Assembly (NCBI GenBank): GCA_007753675.1
Contig: CP036432.1
Coordinates: forward strand, 5,802,394 to 5,866,393
Direction: 5' to 3'
DNA length: 64,000 nt
Source of the DNA: Stieleria magnilauensis
Lineage (GTDB): Bacteria > Planctomycetota > Planctomycetia > Pirellulales > Pirellulaceae
Both the position numbers and the translations under genes were made by a program. Below, one piece after another: positions 50,950 to 61,118 of this stretch. Below the pieces are notes generated by a model. That model was not told the origin of the DNA. It worked only from the letters and a program-made list of their open reading frames with translations, and made no database searches. Each line of letters opens with the position of its first letter. The first letter of the stretch is position 1.

Positions 50950-51711
50950 CTATTCGCCCACCCTAGCCATGATTTCTTCGAACTTCGCCCAACGACGAAA
51001 CTGACGTTTCATAATGCGGGCAATGCCATAGAGCACTAGCCCACCACCGAAGACGAGATACCACGAGGTTTCTACGGCGACTTTTCCTTGCTGCATCCTG
51101 TGCATCACGATTTCCAATCCAGGGAACGCCAATGCGATCACAGCAACTGCCGCTGATTCGGCGCGAATCACCTTGGGCCAATTCATTGGCAGTTCCGCGC
51201 TCCGCCACCGTATGATTCGAGGCACAAAAGCGGGGGTGCGATTTGCCCACCGGATGAACACTCGCCCGAACTTCTGCCGCAAGAATGCTTCCTCGGTAAA
51301 CATGATTCGTTCGTAGTACAGCGCAAAAGACATCACATAAATCGCAATCAGCCATGGCGAAAGGGAATGCATCACAATCCCAAGCGCGATGAGGAAATTG
51401 CCGAGGTACAACGGATGCCGAAGGACTGAATAGAACCCAGACGTGTTCAGTGACTCGGCAATCTGTTCTTTCGTGTTGCGACCGGACGTTCCATCTGCCG
51501 CATGCCCTACCGTATGGCATCGTATGAAAAGACCAAGCAACGAAACGCAGAGACTGACGATGCCCCAAGCGAAATGCAAACTCGGATTCGTTTCGATCGT
51601 CGGGTATCGCGTCGCGGCGACGAAGATCAGCGGTAGGAAAGCGAATGGAAGATAGCTGCGCCAACGGAACAGCCAAACACCAGATCGTTCAAATTCTTCA
51701 ATGAGGGGCAT
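50950..51711 (-). CDS. Isoprenylcysteine/phospholipid methyltransferase-like membrane protein (ICMT/PEMT)
   Basis: A 253-residue membrane protein from ATG 51711. It has about five helices and the ICMT/PEMT signature RHPLYLGNFLIALGI followed by EEAFLRQKFGRVFI. The family methylates isoprenylcysteine or membrane lipids using SAM. It is transcribed after the CzcA-like pump, with which it shares a 13-base spacer carrying a purine-rich repeat arm (GGAGTTGGGAG). The link to metal efflux is unexplained. Confidence 0.8.
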   Translation of the reverse strand: MPLIEEFERSGVWLFRWRSYLPFAFLPLIFVAATRYPTIETNPSLHFAWGIVSLCVSLLGLFIRCHTVGHAADGTSGRNTKEQIAESLNTSGFYSVLRHPLYLGNFLIALGIVMHSLSPWLIAIYVMSFALYYERIMFTEEAFLRQKFGRVFIRWANRTPAFVPRIIRWRSAELPMNWPKVIRAESAAVAVIALAFPGLEIVMHRMQQGKVAVETSWYLVFGGGLVLYGIARIMKRQFRRWAKFEEIMARVGE

Positions 51712-51724
51712 AGGAGTTGGGAGT

Positions 51725-54700
51725 TTAGAGGTCGGTTGGCTTGGGATCGTCCGGTTCCGCGGCGTCTTCGGTGGGCTCAAACCAGTGGTAAATTGACGGC
51801 AGCACAATTAGCGTTAGCAGACTGGATGTAATCACTCCACCGATGACGACGGTGGCCAGTGGGCGCTGGACCTCTGCACCGCTGCTGTTGGAAAATGCCA
51901 TCGGCAAAAAACCGAGTGCGTCGGTGGTCGCTGTCATCAACACGGGACGCAGGCGGTCGACTGCGCCGGTGAAGACTGCGCTGCCGACTTCGCTGCCGGA
52001 TTCACGTAGGGCACGGATGTGTTCAATCAACACCACACCGTTCATGACCGCGATGCCGAACAGGGCGATAAATCCCACCCCGGCGGAAATCGAAAACGGC
52101 ATGTCACGAATCCATAACGCCAAAATCCCGCCAACGGTCGCGATCGGCACATTCAAGAAGATCAGCAGCGCGAGTTTGACCGAATGAAATGTCAGATACA
52201 GCAACGATCCAATCAGAAACAGCGCGAGCGGAACTGCGACGGACAAACGCCCGACGGCGTCTTGAAGGTTCTTGAATTGACCTCCCCACGTCACGCGATA
52301 ACCGGGCGGCAGGTCCACCTGGGATTCAACGGCCGCTTGAGCTTCGCCCACAAAACCGGCCAAGTCGCGACCACGAACATTGACTTGAACCAAAAAGCGA
52401 CGGCGAATTTCGTCCCGGCTGATTTGTGCGATGCCAGGACCAACGGTGATTTCAGCAAGTTGTTCGAGCGGTATCTGCCGACCACTCTTGTCCGCAATTC
52501 GCATCTTTTTGAGCGATTCCAGGTCTTTGCGGTACTTCGGTGCCAACCGGACCATCAACGGGAAACGCTTTTGGCCTTCAAAGACTTCGCCAGCGTCTTT
52601 GCCCCCAATCGTCGCGACCGCATCGAGCACGTCTCCGGCATTGATTCCGTAGCGCGCGATCTGATCTCGCAAAATCTTCACTTGGATGTAAGGCAGGCCG
52701 CCCGTTTGCTCGGGCTGGACGTCCGCCGCACCGGGTACTTGAGAGACAACGCCCGCGATTTCGTTTCCGATCTTTTGCAACGTTTCAAGATCGTCACCGT
52801 AGAGACTGATTCCGATATCGCTGCGAACACCGGAAAGCAATTCTTGAACACGCAATTCAATCGGCTGAGTGAAGCTGAAGTTATTTCCAGGAATTCGTTT
52901 GTACAGTGCTTCGCTCATCGCGGTGATCAGTTCTTGTTTGTCATCGAACCGCCACTCATCACGAGGCTTCATGATGACAAAAATGTCACTCGCCTCGACG
53001 CCCATCGGGTCGGTGGCGATTTCAGGGCGTCCGGTTTTTGACACGACCGATTCGACTTCGTCGCCGAATTCATCCAGCAACGTTTGTTCGATGTCGGTTG
53101 TCATCTCAATCGAACGTTCCAGTGAAACGCTGGGCAATCGCACGGCCTGAATTGCCATGTCACCTTCGTCAAGTTTCGGCACGAATTCCGCACCGAACCG
53201 ACTGGCGATGAAGATGCCGACGGCCAGCGAGACGGTTGCGAAACAGACGATCGCCACCGGGTGCTTCATGCTGCGTCGCAACAACGGCTCGTACCCGCGC
53301 TTGGCCAGGCGAATCAAAAACGGGTCGTTTTGTGTAAACTTACGAGCCAAGAATAGCGATGCGAGAACCGGCATCACGGTCAATGAAAGGATCAATGCGC
53401 CCACGAGTGCCGACATGAAGCTGAACGCCATCGGGCCGAACATCTTTCCTTCGATGCCCTGCAACGACAGGATCGGAATGAAGACGATGATCACGATCGC
53501 ACCAGCAAACAGAATCGGTCGTGCAACTTCGTGACCCGCTTCCCGAAAGACTTTCAGTGGCGCCTTTTGCAAATCAGGATTGCGTTGTTTCGCCAACCCT
53601 ACTTGCCGAATCACGTTTTCGACCATCACCACGGCACCGTCAACGATAATCCCAAAGTCGAGCGCCCCCAGGCTCAACAGGTTGGCCGAGACGCCGAAGT
53701 ATTTCATCGACATGAAAGTGAACAAGGCGGACAATGGAATTGCCGAGGCCACAATCAAACCGGCTCGCCAATCGCCAACTAGCAAGAACAACATGATGAT
53801 GACCAGGATGGCACCCCCGCTGACGTTCTCGATAACGGTATCAACGGCCCGTTGGACCAGCTCGGTGCGGTCATAAAACGCTTCGATGTAGACCCCTTCG
53901 GGCAGCGACTTTTGAATTTCCGCCACTTCCGCTTTGACGTCTTGCACGACGACGCGAGAGTTCTCGCCGATCAACATCATCACGATTCCAACGACCGCTT
54001 CGCCTCGACCGTCGCGGGTGACGTAGCCCTGACGCAGCAGCGGCGCAAATCGAACATCGCCGATGTCGCGAACCAAGATCGGTGTTCCGTCTTCGCGGCT
54101 GTCCAACACGATGCTGCCGATATCGTCGAGCGACTCAACCAGCCCTTCGGCGCGGATCAGTCGTTGTTCTTCGTAGTGCTGGATGTATCCACCACCGGCG
54201 TTGGCGTTGTTGCGATCCAGGGCATCAAAGACTTGTTGAAGCGTGATGCCATAATTCAGCATCGCAGTAGGATCGACCTGGACTTCGTAGGTTTTCAGCT
54301 CACCACCAAACGTGTTGACTTCGATCACGCCGGGGACACCGCGGAGTTGAAAGGCCACGTTCCAGTCGAGAATGGTCCGAAGTTCTTGCAGGCTGTAGTC
54401 GTAGCCCTCTTTCGCTTGAACCTCAAACTGATAGATCTCGCCCATTCCTGTTGCGATCGGTCCCATTGTGGGTACACCGATGTCCGACGGAATGTCCGCG
54501 CGGGCTTCGGTCAATCGCTCGCCAACCAGTTGTCTGGCCCAGTAAATGTCAGTGCCTTCCTCGAACACAACGGTCACGTTGGAAAGGCCGAATCGAGTGA
54601 CGCTGCGGATTTCGGTGACTTTCGGAATACCGCTCATCGCGGTCTCGACCGGAAACGTGACGAATTGCTCCATTTCGACCGGGCCGAGCGCCGGTGACGT

Positions 54701-54853
54701 GGTTAGAACCTGAACCTGAACATTGGTCAGGTCGGGCACTGCGTCGACGGGAAGCCGTAACATCGAATAGATGCCAGCGACCACCAACAGCACGACGCCC
54801 AAGAGGACGACGATGCGATTGTTCAGCGAGATGTCAATAATGCGATTTATCAT
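51725..54853 (-). CDS. Heavy-metal RND efflux pump, CzcA-like (divalent class)
   Basis: A 1042-residue RND transporter. The N-terminus (ISLNNRIVVLLGVVLLVVAGI) is the first of 12 membrane helices. The helix-4 proton-relay motif is GALDFGIIVDGAVVMVEN, the DFG-x3-DG type of the HME subfamilies that export Co, Zn, Cd or Ni. Periplasmic porter loops follow both helix blocks. The gene follows its HlyD-type adaptor (54860) by 6 bases, and an outer-membrane partner is presumably the TolC gene at the window end. Specificity is inferred from the motif. Confidence 0.93.
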   Translation of the reverse strand: MINRIIDISLNNRIVVLLGVVLLVVAGIYSMLRLPVDAVPDLTNVQVQVLTTSPALGPVEMEQFVTFPVETAMSGIPKVTEIRSVTRFGLSNVTVVFEEGTDIYWARQLVGERLTEARADIPSDIGVPTMGPIATGMGEIYQFEVQAKEGYDYSLQELRTILDWNVAFQLRGVPGVIEVNTFGGELKTYEVQVDPTAMLNYGITLQQVFDALDRNNANAGGGYIQHYEEQRLIRAEGLVESLDDIGSIVLDSREDGTPILVRDIGDVRFAPLLRQGYVTRDGRGEAVVGIVMMLIGENSRVVVQDVKAEVAEIQKSLPEGVYIEAFYDRTELVQRAVDTVIENVSGGAILVIIMLFLLVGDWRAGLIVASAIPLSALFTFMSMKYFGVSANLLSLGALDFGIIVDGAVVMVENVIRQVGLAKQRNPDLQKAPLKVFREAGHEVARPILFAGAIVIIVFIPILSLQGIEGKMFGPMAFSFMSALVGALILSLTVMPVLASLFLARKFTQNDPFLIRLAKRGYEPLLRRSMKHPVAIVCFATVSLAVGIFIASRFGAEFVPKLDEGDMAIQAVRLPSVSLERSIEMTTDIEQTLLDEFGDEVESVVSKTGRPEIATDPMGVEASDIFVIMKPRDEWRFDDKQELITAMSEALYKRIPGNNFSFTQPIELRVQELLSGVRSDIGISLYGDDLETLQKIGNEIAGVVSQVPGAADVQPEQTGGLPYIQVKILRDQIARYGINAGDVLDAVATIGGKDAGEVFEGQKRFPLMVRLAPKYRKDLESLKKMRIADKSGRQIPLEQLAEITVGPGIAQISRDEIRRRFLVQVNVRGRDLAGFVGEAQAAVESQVDLPPGYRVTWGGQFKNLQDAVGRLSVAVPLALFLIGSLLYLTFHSVKLALLIFLNVPIATVGGILALWIRDMPFSISAGVGFIALFGIAVMNGVVLIEHIRALRESGSEVGSAVFTGAVDRLRPVLMTATTDALGFLPMAFSNSSGAEVQRPLATVVIGGVITSSLLTLIVLPSIYHWFEPTEDAAEPDDPKPTDL

Positions 54854-54859
54854 GATGAA

Positions 54860-56383
54860 TTAGTGACCGTGGCCGATCTCTCCTTTCATCAGTTCTGACT
54901 TCAGAGCGAATCCACCGGACGTCACCACTTTGTCGCCGACCTTCAAACCTTCGCGAATTTCGACAACGCCGTCAGATTTCGTCCCTGTGACGATGGGAAC
55001 CATGAGAAATTCGGTTTCGCCTTGCTGAACGAAGACGACGGTTTTGTCCTCCACTTCCTGAATGGCCGATTCGGGCACCGCCAAAATGTTTTGAGAGTCT
55101 TCCGAGGGTATTTCAATTTCCACGAACATTCCCGGCTTCAAATGCCGATCCTCGTTTTCGGCAATCGCCTGTAGGCGGAGCGTACGGGTGTCCGGATCGA
55201 GAACGTCGCCGCGATAAAAGATTTTGGCAGTATGCGTATGCAATGAACCGTCGCTGGCCGTCGGAGCACGAAAGGTCAGCGTGTCGCCGAGCCCGGCGAT
55301 CGCGGGTAGGTCCTTTTGATAGATGTCGGCTTGAACCCAAACGGTGGATAGGTCAGCGAGACGAAACATCTCGGTGTCGGTGCCAACTCGCTCGGCCAGA
55401 ACCACATTCTTGGCAATGATGGTTCCCGCAAAGGGAGCGACGACTTCGTAGTGAGATAGGTGCCCGCTCTTCTCGTCAGGCTGAATGTTTTCAAGATCGT
55501 CATCGTCATAACCGAGGATGTTCAGCTTTGCCTTTGCGACTTCAACGGCCTGTGCCGCTTGTTGCACGGCCTGCTCGGCTTCCAGGGCATCCTGCGGGAC
55601 GCCAAATCGCAACTGTTCCAGAACCGCGTTGAAACTCGCTTTGGCGGTATTGAGGTTGGCTCTTGCTTCGATCAACTGCTTTCCGGCGATCGCGCCAGTG
55701 TTGGCGATCGGTTCGATGCGATCGAAATCCGTTTGGGCTTGCACCAAGGTCGTGTAGGCACCGAGCAACTGTTCGCGATACTTTCCGATCGGCTTATCAC
55801 CAAGCGTCTTTTCAATTTCCTCCGCCGAAGCGTTCCGATCGAGCGCGTCGATCAACTGCAAAGCATTCGTCTTCACCTGTTGAGCGAAGTCATTCGCCTG
55901 CTTGGCAAACTTTTCCTGCAACCTTGCTTGGTACAATTCCAGCTTGGCTGTACCCACCTCACGGCTGTCGATGATCGCGAGCGTCTGGCCCTCGTCGACG
56001 CGGTCGCCCAAATTCACGGGGACTTCATGCGCCCGCCCTTCGGTAATGGAATAGATGTTAGCGCTGCGGTCCTCGTTCAGTGTGAGCTTTCCCGTGGCCC
56101 AGGTTTGCATCGTCACTGTCTGACGGTTGACCGGCTGCACCTTCAGCTTGGAAGCTTCCCACATTTCTTTTGGCAATTGGACGACCGCTTCTTCCGCGCC
56201 ACCCTCATCGTGGTCCCCTCCCTCATCATGACCGTGCCCGTCTTCGCCCTCGGCAGCCTCCGTGTCAGCGAGCGGTCCACCGGACCAATAAGGAACGCTA
56301 AAATAGACCGCTCCGCCGGCAAGCACCGCTGATGCGAGGCAGGCTCCAATGAGGGTTTTGTTGAACGTTGTTTTCTGCGGCAT
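54860..56383 (-). CDS. HlyD-type periplasmic adaptor with His-rich N-terminus
   Basis: A 507-residue membrane-fusion protein from ATG 56383 (an upstream ATG at 56404 adds seven residues). Signal anchor (LIGACLASAVLAGGAVYFS), then a His/Asp/Glu-rich segment (GEDGHGHDEGGDHDEGGAEE), the barrel-sandwich lipoyl halves (EGRAHEVPVNLGDRVDEGQTLAI and YEVVAPFAGTIIAKNVVL) around a long helical hairpin, and a C-terminal beta domain ending EIGHGH. It connects the inner-membrane RND pump to the outer-membrane channel. The His-rich segment probably captures the metal. Confidence 0.92.
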   Translation of the reverse strand: MPQKTTFNKTLIGACLASAVLAGGAVYFSVPYWSGGPLADTEAAEGEDGHGHDEGGDHDEGGAEEAVVQLPKEMWEASKLKVQPVNRQTVTMQTWATGKLTLNEDRSANIYSITEGRAHEVPVNLGDRVDEGQTLAIIDSREVGTAKLELYQARLQEKFAKQANDFAQQVKTNALQLIDALDRNASAEEIEKTLGDKPIGKYREQLLGAYTTLVQAQTDFDRIEPIANTGAIAGKQLIEARANLNTAKASFNAVLEQLRFGVPQDALEAEQAVQQAAQAVEVAKAKLNILGYDDDDLENIQPDEKSGHLSHYEVVAPFAGTIIAKNVVLAERVGTDTEMFRLADLSTVWVQADIYQKDLPAIAGLGDTLTFRAPTASDGSLHTHTAKIFYRGDVLDPDTRTLRLQAIAENEDRHLKPGMFVEIEIPSEDSQNILAVPESAIQEVEDKTVVFVQQGETEFLMVPIVTGTKSDGVVEIREGLKVGDKVVTSGGFALKSELMKGEIGHGH

Positions 56384-56557
56384 GGTGGCGAACTCTTCCG
56401 GCAAATGTTGTTTTCTTGTCGATCGAAATCCTTTTCGTCGAAAATAACTTAGATGGCAGTGTAAAAACGGTTCCCGGCCTCACGAGGCTAGTCGTATCCG
56501 AGGCCGGGAACCTCGCCGATCGCGGTAACACACCGCGACCGACTTGGGTAATCGAAG

Positions 56558-56614
56558 ATTGATGATTGCCGATCGGAGATTGAAGAACGCAATCTGAAAT
56601 CTTCAATCATCAAT
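56558..56614 (-). repeat. Nested inverted repeat at an operon junction
   Basis: ATTGATGATTG (56558-56568) and CAATCATCAAT (56604-56614) form a perfect 11-bp stem; inside it GATTGAAGA and TCTTCAATC form a second stem. It overlaps the stop codon of the 56610 gene and lies before the adaptor gene, so it could control RNA stability or coupling. Confidence 0.65.
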
Positions 56615-57134
56615 GGCTATGTCCTTCGTGGTCATGATCGTGTGAAATCTTACCGGTATACGATTTGCCGTCGATTTGCAGGATCACGGCTCCTTCGGCC
56701 CCGGCTTCCATCCATTGGTCCATCTCGGCCTGGGTCGACGTGAATCGCGATGACTTTCCGGATTCATCGTCGGGCTGAGGGTCGGCGGGAAGTTCAAACG
56801 ATTTCACTTCGCCGTCATGCTTCAGGCTGACGGTTAGTTTTTCGGCTTCGATTGCGACCGGCTTCGTTGCCGATCCGTCGAGAACGTACATCGCTACCGC
56901 GCCGCTGCCGTGCATCATCTCGATGTGGAACGCCTCCTTACCGAGTTCGACGAGCTCCCCGCCATGTGGACCGTGTTCGGGGTGGCCTCCCATATCCATC
57001 ATCGGTGGCATCTCGTCCATGACGATGGGCTCTGGCGATTCGACCGGTGTGTCATCGATCTGCACGTCACTTTTAGAACAGCCCATCACTGCGACAATCG
57101 CCAGCAACAGGGTGAATAATTGCATTTTCATCAT
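56610..57134 (-). CDS. Metal-binding lipoprotein of the efflux array
   Basis: A 174-residue lipoprotein (lipobox VAVMGC). The start at 57134, with other Met at 57131 and 57125. Features: a Met/His-rich part (MPPMMDMGGHPEHGPHGGEL) that resembles metal-binding proteins of copper/nickel loci, then a beta-rich region, and a His-rich end (HDHDHEGHSH). It lies between the small secreted gene and the second adaptor. It probably binds the metal in the periplasm for efflux. Confidence 0.78.
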   Translation of the reverse strand: MMKMQLFTLLLAIVAVMGCSKSDVQIDDTPVESPEPIVMDEMPPMMDMGGHPEHGPHGGELVELGKEAFHIEMMHGSGAVAMYVLDGSATKPVAIEAEKLTVSLKHDGEVKSFELPADPQPDDESGKSSRFTSTQAEMDQWMEAGAEGAVILQIDGKSYTGKISHDHDHEGHSH

Positions 57135-57170
57135 GGCTCTTTCGGGTAAGGGGGGGGATCAAAAACGGAA

Positions 57171-57201
57171 TGGGGAATCGGACGAAGTTACCGATTCCCC
57201 A
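57171..57201 (-). repeat. Inverted repeat between two small genes of the efflux array
   Basis: TGGGGAATCGG (57171-57181) and CCGATTCCCCA (57191-57201) form a perfect 11-bp stem with a 9-base loop, in the 86-bp gap between the small secreted gene and the lipoprotein gene. It could be an attenuator or stability element. Confidence 0.65.
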
Positions 57202-57220
57202 CTCCTTCAAGACGCACGTT

Positions 57221-57565
57221 TTAGTGAGCGTGCTTGGTTTCAAAGCCGAGCTTCTTCAACCAGCCTTCCCACTGATGGGCTTCTTTGTGGCTCTTCAGAG
57301 CCAATTGCTGCCACTTCGGGCAGCGGTAGTTCACGTCGGTGTGCCCGCCGTGCGAATCGACTTTGACTTCACAGCGAAGCTTCGTGAGCGTCTCGGCGAG
57401 CTTCTTACTCTGGTCGCCTTCGGCATGTGTCGTTTTCCACTTCTCCAAGCGGTATTCGACGAGTTCTTGAGCGGCAGCATTGGGCTCGGTTGCCTGAACC
57501 AACATGCTGCCCATCGCGACCGATGCGACCAAAACCGCGACTGCAAGTATCCGTACTTTCAACAT
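57221..57565 (-). CDS. Small secreted protein of the efflux array
   Basis: A 114-residue protein from ATG 57565, chosen because GGAGGA lies 7 bases upstream; a start at 57571 is also open. A signal peptide (LAVAVLVASVAMGSMLVQA) is followed by a helical domain (AAQELVEYRLEKWKTTHAEG) and a Cys/His region (RCEVKVDSHGGHTDVNYRCPKW). Proteins of this kind appear in planctomycete CzcA loci. The two Cys and the HGGH motif may bind metal. Confidence 0.7.
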   Translation of the reverse strand: MLKVRILAVAVLVASVAMGSMLVQATEPNAAAQELVEYRLEKWKTTHAEGDQSKKLAETLTKLRCEVKVDSHGGHTDVNYRCPKWQQLALKSHKEAHQWEGWLKKLGFETKHAH

Positions 57566-57695
57566 TGACATTCCTCCGTGGGAGTCTTCTTCAAAACAAA
57601 CAACATCGCTTCGGCAACGCACCGAAACGGCAAACCAATTCGCTCGTTCACAAAACGAGCACGAGGAACCATTCCCCATGTCAGTGATTCTTTCT

Positions 57696-60600
57696 TCATG
57701 TCGCAACAATCGGGCGATGAGGTTCTGTGCTGGTAGCTCCCAACCCGTGACTCCCCATCTCTTCCTGGTGGTCTTTGACAATCTGTTTCCCTGCCCCCTG
57801 TCCGATCGTCCAAAATAGTGCTGGACGAACAAAAAACTCCGCTAGCGTGCTGGTCAGCAGTCCGCCGACGATGACAGTCGCGATCGGGTACAAGATTTCT
57901 TTGCCGGGTTCACCGGCGGCCAGCGCGAGCGGTAGCAAACCAATCCCAGATGTCAGCGCCGTCATCAGCACCGGAGCCATCCGTTCCTGGCCCGCACGCC
58001 GGACCATTTCACGGGTCCACGATTCGCCTTCGTGCTCGACCAAGTGGATATAGTGGTTTAGCAGCAAGATCCCGTTGCGGCTGGCGATTCCGCACAGCGA
58101 AATGAATCCGACCATCGCAGCGACCGTCAGGTTTTGATCCGTGATCACGAGCGCCGCGACCGCACCGATAAATGCGGTCGGCAGAGCGACCAAGACTTGC
58201 AACGAAAAATTGGTGTTTCCGAACAGTGTGTAGAGCACCAGGAACATGCCTAGAAGCGTGATACCAGAAAGAACCAGCAAGCGCCGGGAAGCGGATTGTT
58301 GGCTTTCAAACTGACCGCCGTATTCAATGAAGTAGCCCGGTGGCAATTCCATTTCTGCCAACTTCTCCTTGATGTCACCCACCACGTCGACCACCCCTCG
58401 CTCGGACACGTTAGCTTGCAACACGATTCGCCGACGAACCTGTTCCCGCTTGATCATATTCGGTCCGCCGCTCTCATAGATGTTGGCAACTGAATCGAGC
58501 GGCACCGTTCCGCCGCTGGGCAACGGCACGGCCAATCGCTTGAGCTTCGAGACGTCTTCGCGATACGGTTCGTCCATCCGAACCATCAGGTCGAACGTCC
58601 TCTGACCGAGTAACACTTGGCTGACCACGGTTCCATTCATCGCTGTTTCTACTAGCTCCATCACGTCGGCAGGACGTAATCCATTTTGCTTGAGCGCACT
58701 TCGGTTCAACTCGATTCGCAACTGTGGGATGTTGGTTTGCTGTTCAATGACAACGTCCGCTAAGCCTTCGACGCCCGAAATGCGCTGTTTCATCTCGTCC
58801 GCTTTGTTGCGTAAGACGTCGAGGTCGTCGCCGAAAAGTTTGATCCCAATTTGAGCTTTAACACCCGAAATCATGTGACTGATCAAGTGAGCCAACGGCT
58901 GCTCGGTACTCGACACCACGCCGGGAATGTCCTCCATCGTTTCGCGAATGGTTTCAATGGTTTTCTCCCGATCCGCACCGTCGGCCATTTCAAGAAATAG
59001 CTCAGTGACGTTGACGCCTTCCGCATGTTCGTCGAGTTCCGCACGCCCCGTCTTGCGAGCGACTGACTTGACCGAGTCAATTTTCATCAACTGCTCTTGA
59101 GCGATTTCTCCAATTTTGTTGCTAGTCGCAAGCGACGTCCCCGGCGCTAGCAGCGCGTTGACTTGAACGGCTCCTTCATTAAACGGTGGCAGAAAGTCGT
59201 TTTCCAACTGACTCACCGCGAAAACTGAAAACGCCACCATTACGCCAGCGACACCCAGAACCGGCCCAGCAAAGCGAGTGCTGAAGCTAATGGCCAGCCC
59301 CGCAAGCCCTTTCAGACCTTCAAGCAACCGCCCCTCTTCGGCTTCTTCACCGCCAAGCAATCTCTCGATGGCGACCAGCGCGAACCAAATCGCAGGTGTC
59401 AACAGGATCGTCCACCACAGGGAATCGCCGGGCATTGCAAATGGCAGATGCAAGATATGGATCGCACGCGGCACGACCCAGTACATGGTTAGCGCTGCAA
59501 TACCAAACGCAAGCATGGGAACGACAAATCGCCAGAACTTCTTGCCTGACAGCAATAATGACGCCAAGACGGGAGTCACGGTTAATGAAACGCCGAGCGA
59601 CGCGATCAGCGATACCACGTATCCCATTGCAAGCGGCACGAACAATTTGCCTTCCATGCCTTCGAGCGCGAAGAGTGGAATAAAGACGAGTACGACAATC
59701 GCCGTTCCGTACACCACGCTACTTCGCACCTCGATGCTGGCCTCATAGACCACCCGCAGCAGCGGCCGAGGGTACTCCGAGTGACGGTTTTCTTTCAACC
59801 GTCGGAAGATATTTTCAACATCAACAATCGCATCATCGACCAGCTCACCGATCGCTACGGCCAAGCCACCTAACGTCATTGTGTTGATCGAAAGACCAAA
59901 CGCGGCAAACACGCACGCGGTCGCGATGATCGACAACGGAATCGCGGTGAGCGTGATGAACGTGGTGCGAAAATTCAGCAGGAACAGGAATAGGATCACC
60001 AGCACCAGGACTCCGCCGTCGGCAAGAGCCTCGACAACGTTTTCAATCGCTCGGTCAATGAATGACCTTTGTGAATAGACATTGGCGATGCGAATGTCAT
60101 CGGGAAGCGAGATTTTCAGTTCTGCGAGGGCTTCCGCGATGGCCGTATCGACAGCACGGGTGTCGCTGCCGGGTTGTTTGTTGATCGTCAAGACGACCGC
60201 TGGACCACCTTCGACCTCACCACCTTCCATTCGCATAAACGTTGAGGAGTCTCCGCGTTTGACCTGAGGCCCCTCAACAACTTTTGCGACATCCGCAAGC
60301 GTGATGGGACGGCCTTCACGCATCGTGATGGTGATTTCCCGCAAGTCATCCAAACTCGTAATTCGCCCCAGTCCACGTACCAGCAGTTCGTTGGCACCTC
60401 GTTCATCGAGATACCCGCCCGTCGCGTTCAAGTTAGAGTCGCTGACGGCTTGGTGAACATCGTCCATGTTCAGACCGAACGTACGCAGTGCATCGGGATC
60501 AACCAGCACCTGGTACTGCATCCGTCCACCGCCCATCGTGAAGACTTGCGACACACCTGGAATCGTCAGCAACCTTTGACGCACAACCCAGTCGGCCAGT

Positions 60601-61073
60601 GTCCGAACTTCCATCGGCTCAGTGACATCACCTTCGCTCCACATGCCGTACATGAGAATCTGGCCCATGATAGACGAGATTGGCGCGAGTGTCGGCTTGA
60701 TTCCGTCGGGCAGATTCTCCGACGCAAGTTGCAATCGTTCGTTGACAATCTGGCGGTCGTTGTAAATGTCGGTTTCCCATCCGAATTCGACATAGATCAC
60801 GGACAATCCGATGCCGCTGCTGCTGCGCACCGCTTCGACACCGCTGGCACCATTGAATGCCGTCTCCAGTGGAAACGTAATTAACGCCTCGACCTCTTCG
60901 GGAGCCATCCCTGGCGCTTCGGTCATGACAACGACGCGCGGGCGGTTCAAGTTTGGGAAGACGTCAATCGGCAACTTTGTCGTCTGCCACGCGCCTACAC
61001 CAAGCATAATGCCAGCGAGCGCCAGAACGATCAGCCGGTTGTTCAATGAGAACTGAATGATTTTATCGAGCAT
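57696..61073 (-). CDS. Heavy-metal RND efflux pump, CusA-like motif, with an inserted membrane segment
   Basis: A 1125-residue RND transporter. The helix-4 motif reads AVAIGELVDDAIVDVEN, an AIG-x3-D type like CusA rather than the DFG type of the second pump. This may indicate a different metal preference (inference). Between helix 6 and the second porter region an extra stretch of about 80 residues contains two or three hydrophobic segments (FVVPMLAFGIAALTMYWVV and WWTILLTPAIWFALVAIERL). Usual pumps of this family are about 1040 residues, and the 51725 pump lacks this insertion. A repeat-like sequence (GAAGAGATGGGGAGTCACGG) encodes part of its C-terminal tail. Confidence 0.92.
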   Translation of the reverse strand: MLDKIIQFSLNNRLIVLALAGIMLGVGAWQTTKLPIDVFPNLNRPRVVVMTEAPGMAPEEVEALITFPLETAFNGASGVEAVRSSSGIGLSVIYVEFGWETDIYNDRQIVNERLQLASENLPDGIKPTLAPISSIMGQILMYGMWSEGDVTEPMEVRTLADWVVRQRLLTIPGVSQVFTMGGGRMQYQVLVDPDALRTFGLNMDDVHQAVSDSNLNATGGYLDERGANELLVRGLGRITSLDDLREITITMREGRPITLADVAKVVEGPQVKRGDSSTFMRMEGGEVEGGPAVVLTINKQPGSDTRAVDTAIAEALAELKISLPDDIRIANVYSQRSFIDRAIENVVEALADGGVLVLVILFLFLLNFRTTFITLTAIPLSIIATACVFAAFGLSINTMTLGGLAVAIGELVDDAIVDVENIFRRLKENRHSEYPRPLLRVVYEASIEVRSSVVYGTAIVVLVFIPLFALEGMEGKLFVPLAMGYVVSLIASLGVSLTVTPVLASLLLSGKKFWRFVVPMLAFGIAALTMYWVVPRAIHILHLPFAMPGDSLWWTILLTPAIWFALVAIERLLGGEEAEEGRLLEGLKGLAGLAISFSTRFAGPVLGVAGVMVAFSVFAVSQLENDFLPPFNEGAVQVNALLAPGTSLATSNKIGEIAQEQLMKIDSVKSVARKTGRAELDEHAEGVNVTELFLEMADGADREKTIETIRETMEDIPGVVSSTEQPLAHLISHMISGVKAQIGIKLFGDDLDVLRNKADEMKQRISGVEGLADVVIEQQTNIPQLRIELNRSALKQNGLRPADVMELVETAMNGTVVSQVLLGQRTFDLMVRMDEPYREDVSKLKRLAVPLPSGGTVPLDSVANIYESGGPNMIKREQVRRRIVLQANVSERGVVDVVGDIKEKLAEMELPPGYFIEYGGQFESQQSASRRLLVLSGITLLGMFLVLYTLFGNTNFSLQVLVALPTAFIGAVAALVITDQNLTVAAMVGFISLCGIASRNGILLLNHYIHLVEHEGESWTREMVRRAGQERMAPVLMTALTSGIGLLPLALAAGEPGKEILYPIATVIVGGLLTSTLAEFFVRPALFWTIGQGAGKQIVKDHQEEMGSHGLGATSTEPHRPIVAT

Positions 61074-61118
61074 GATATGTTTGCGAGTCCGTTGCGTTGT
61101 TCAAAAGGGGGAGTTCGG

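Noticed and set aside
53852-54697. Plus-strand frame of 281 codons antisense to the CzcA-like pump
   Set aside because: Antisense to a strongly conserved gene and without any domain.
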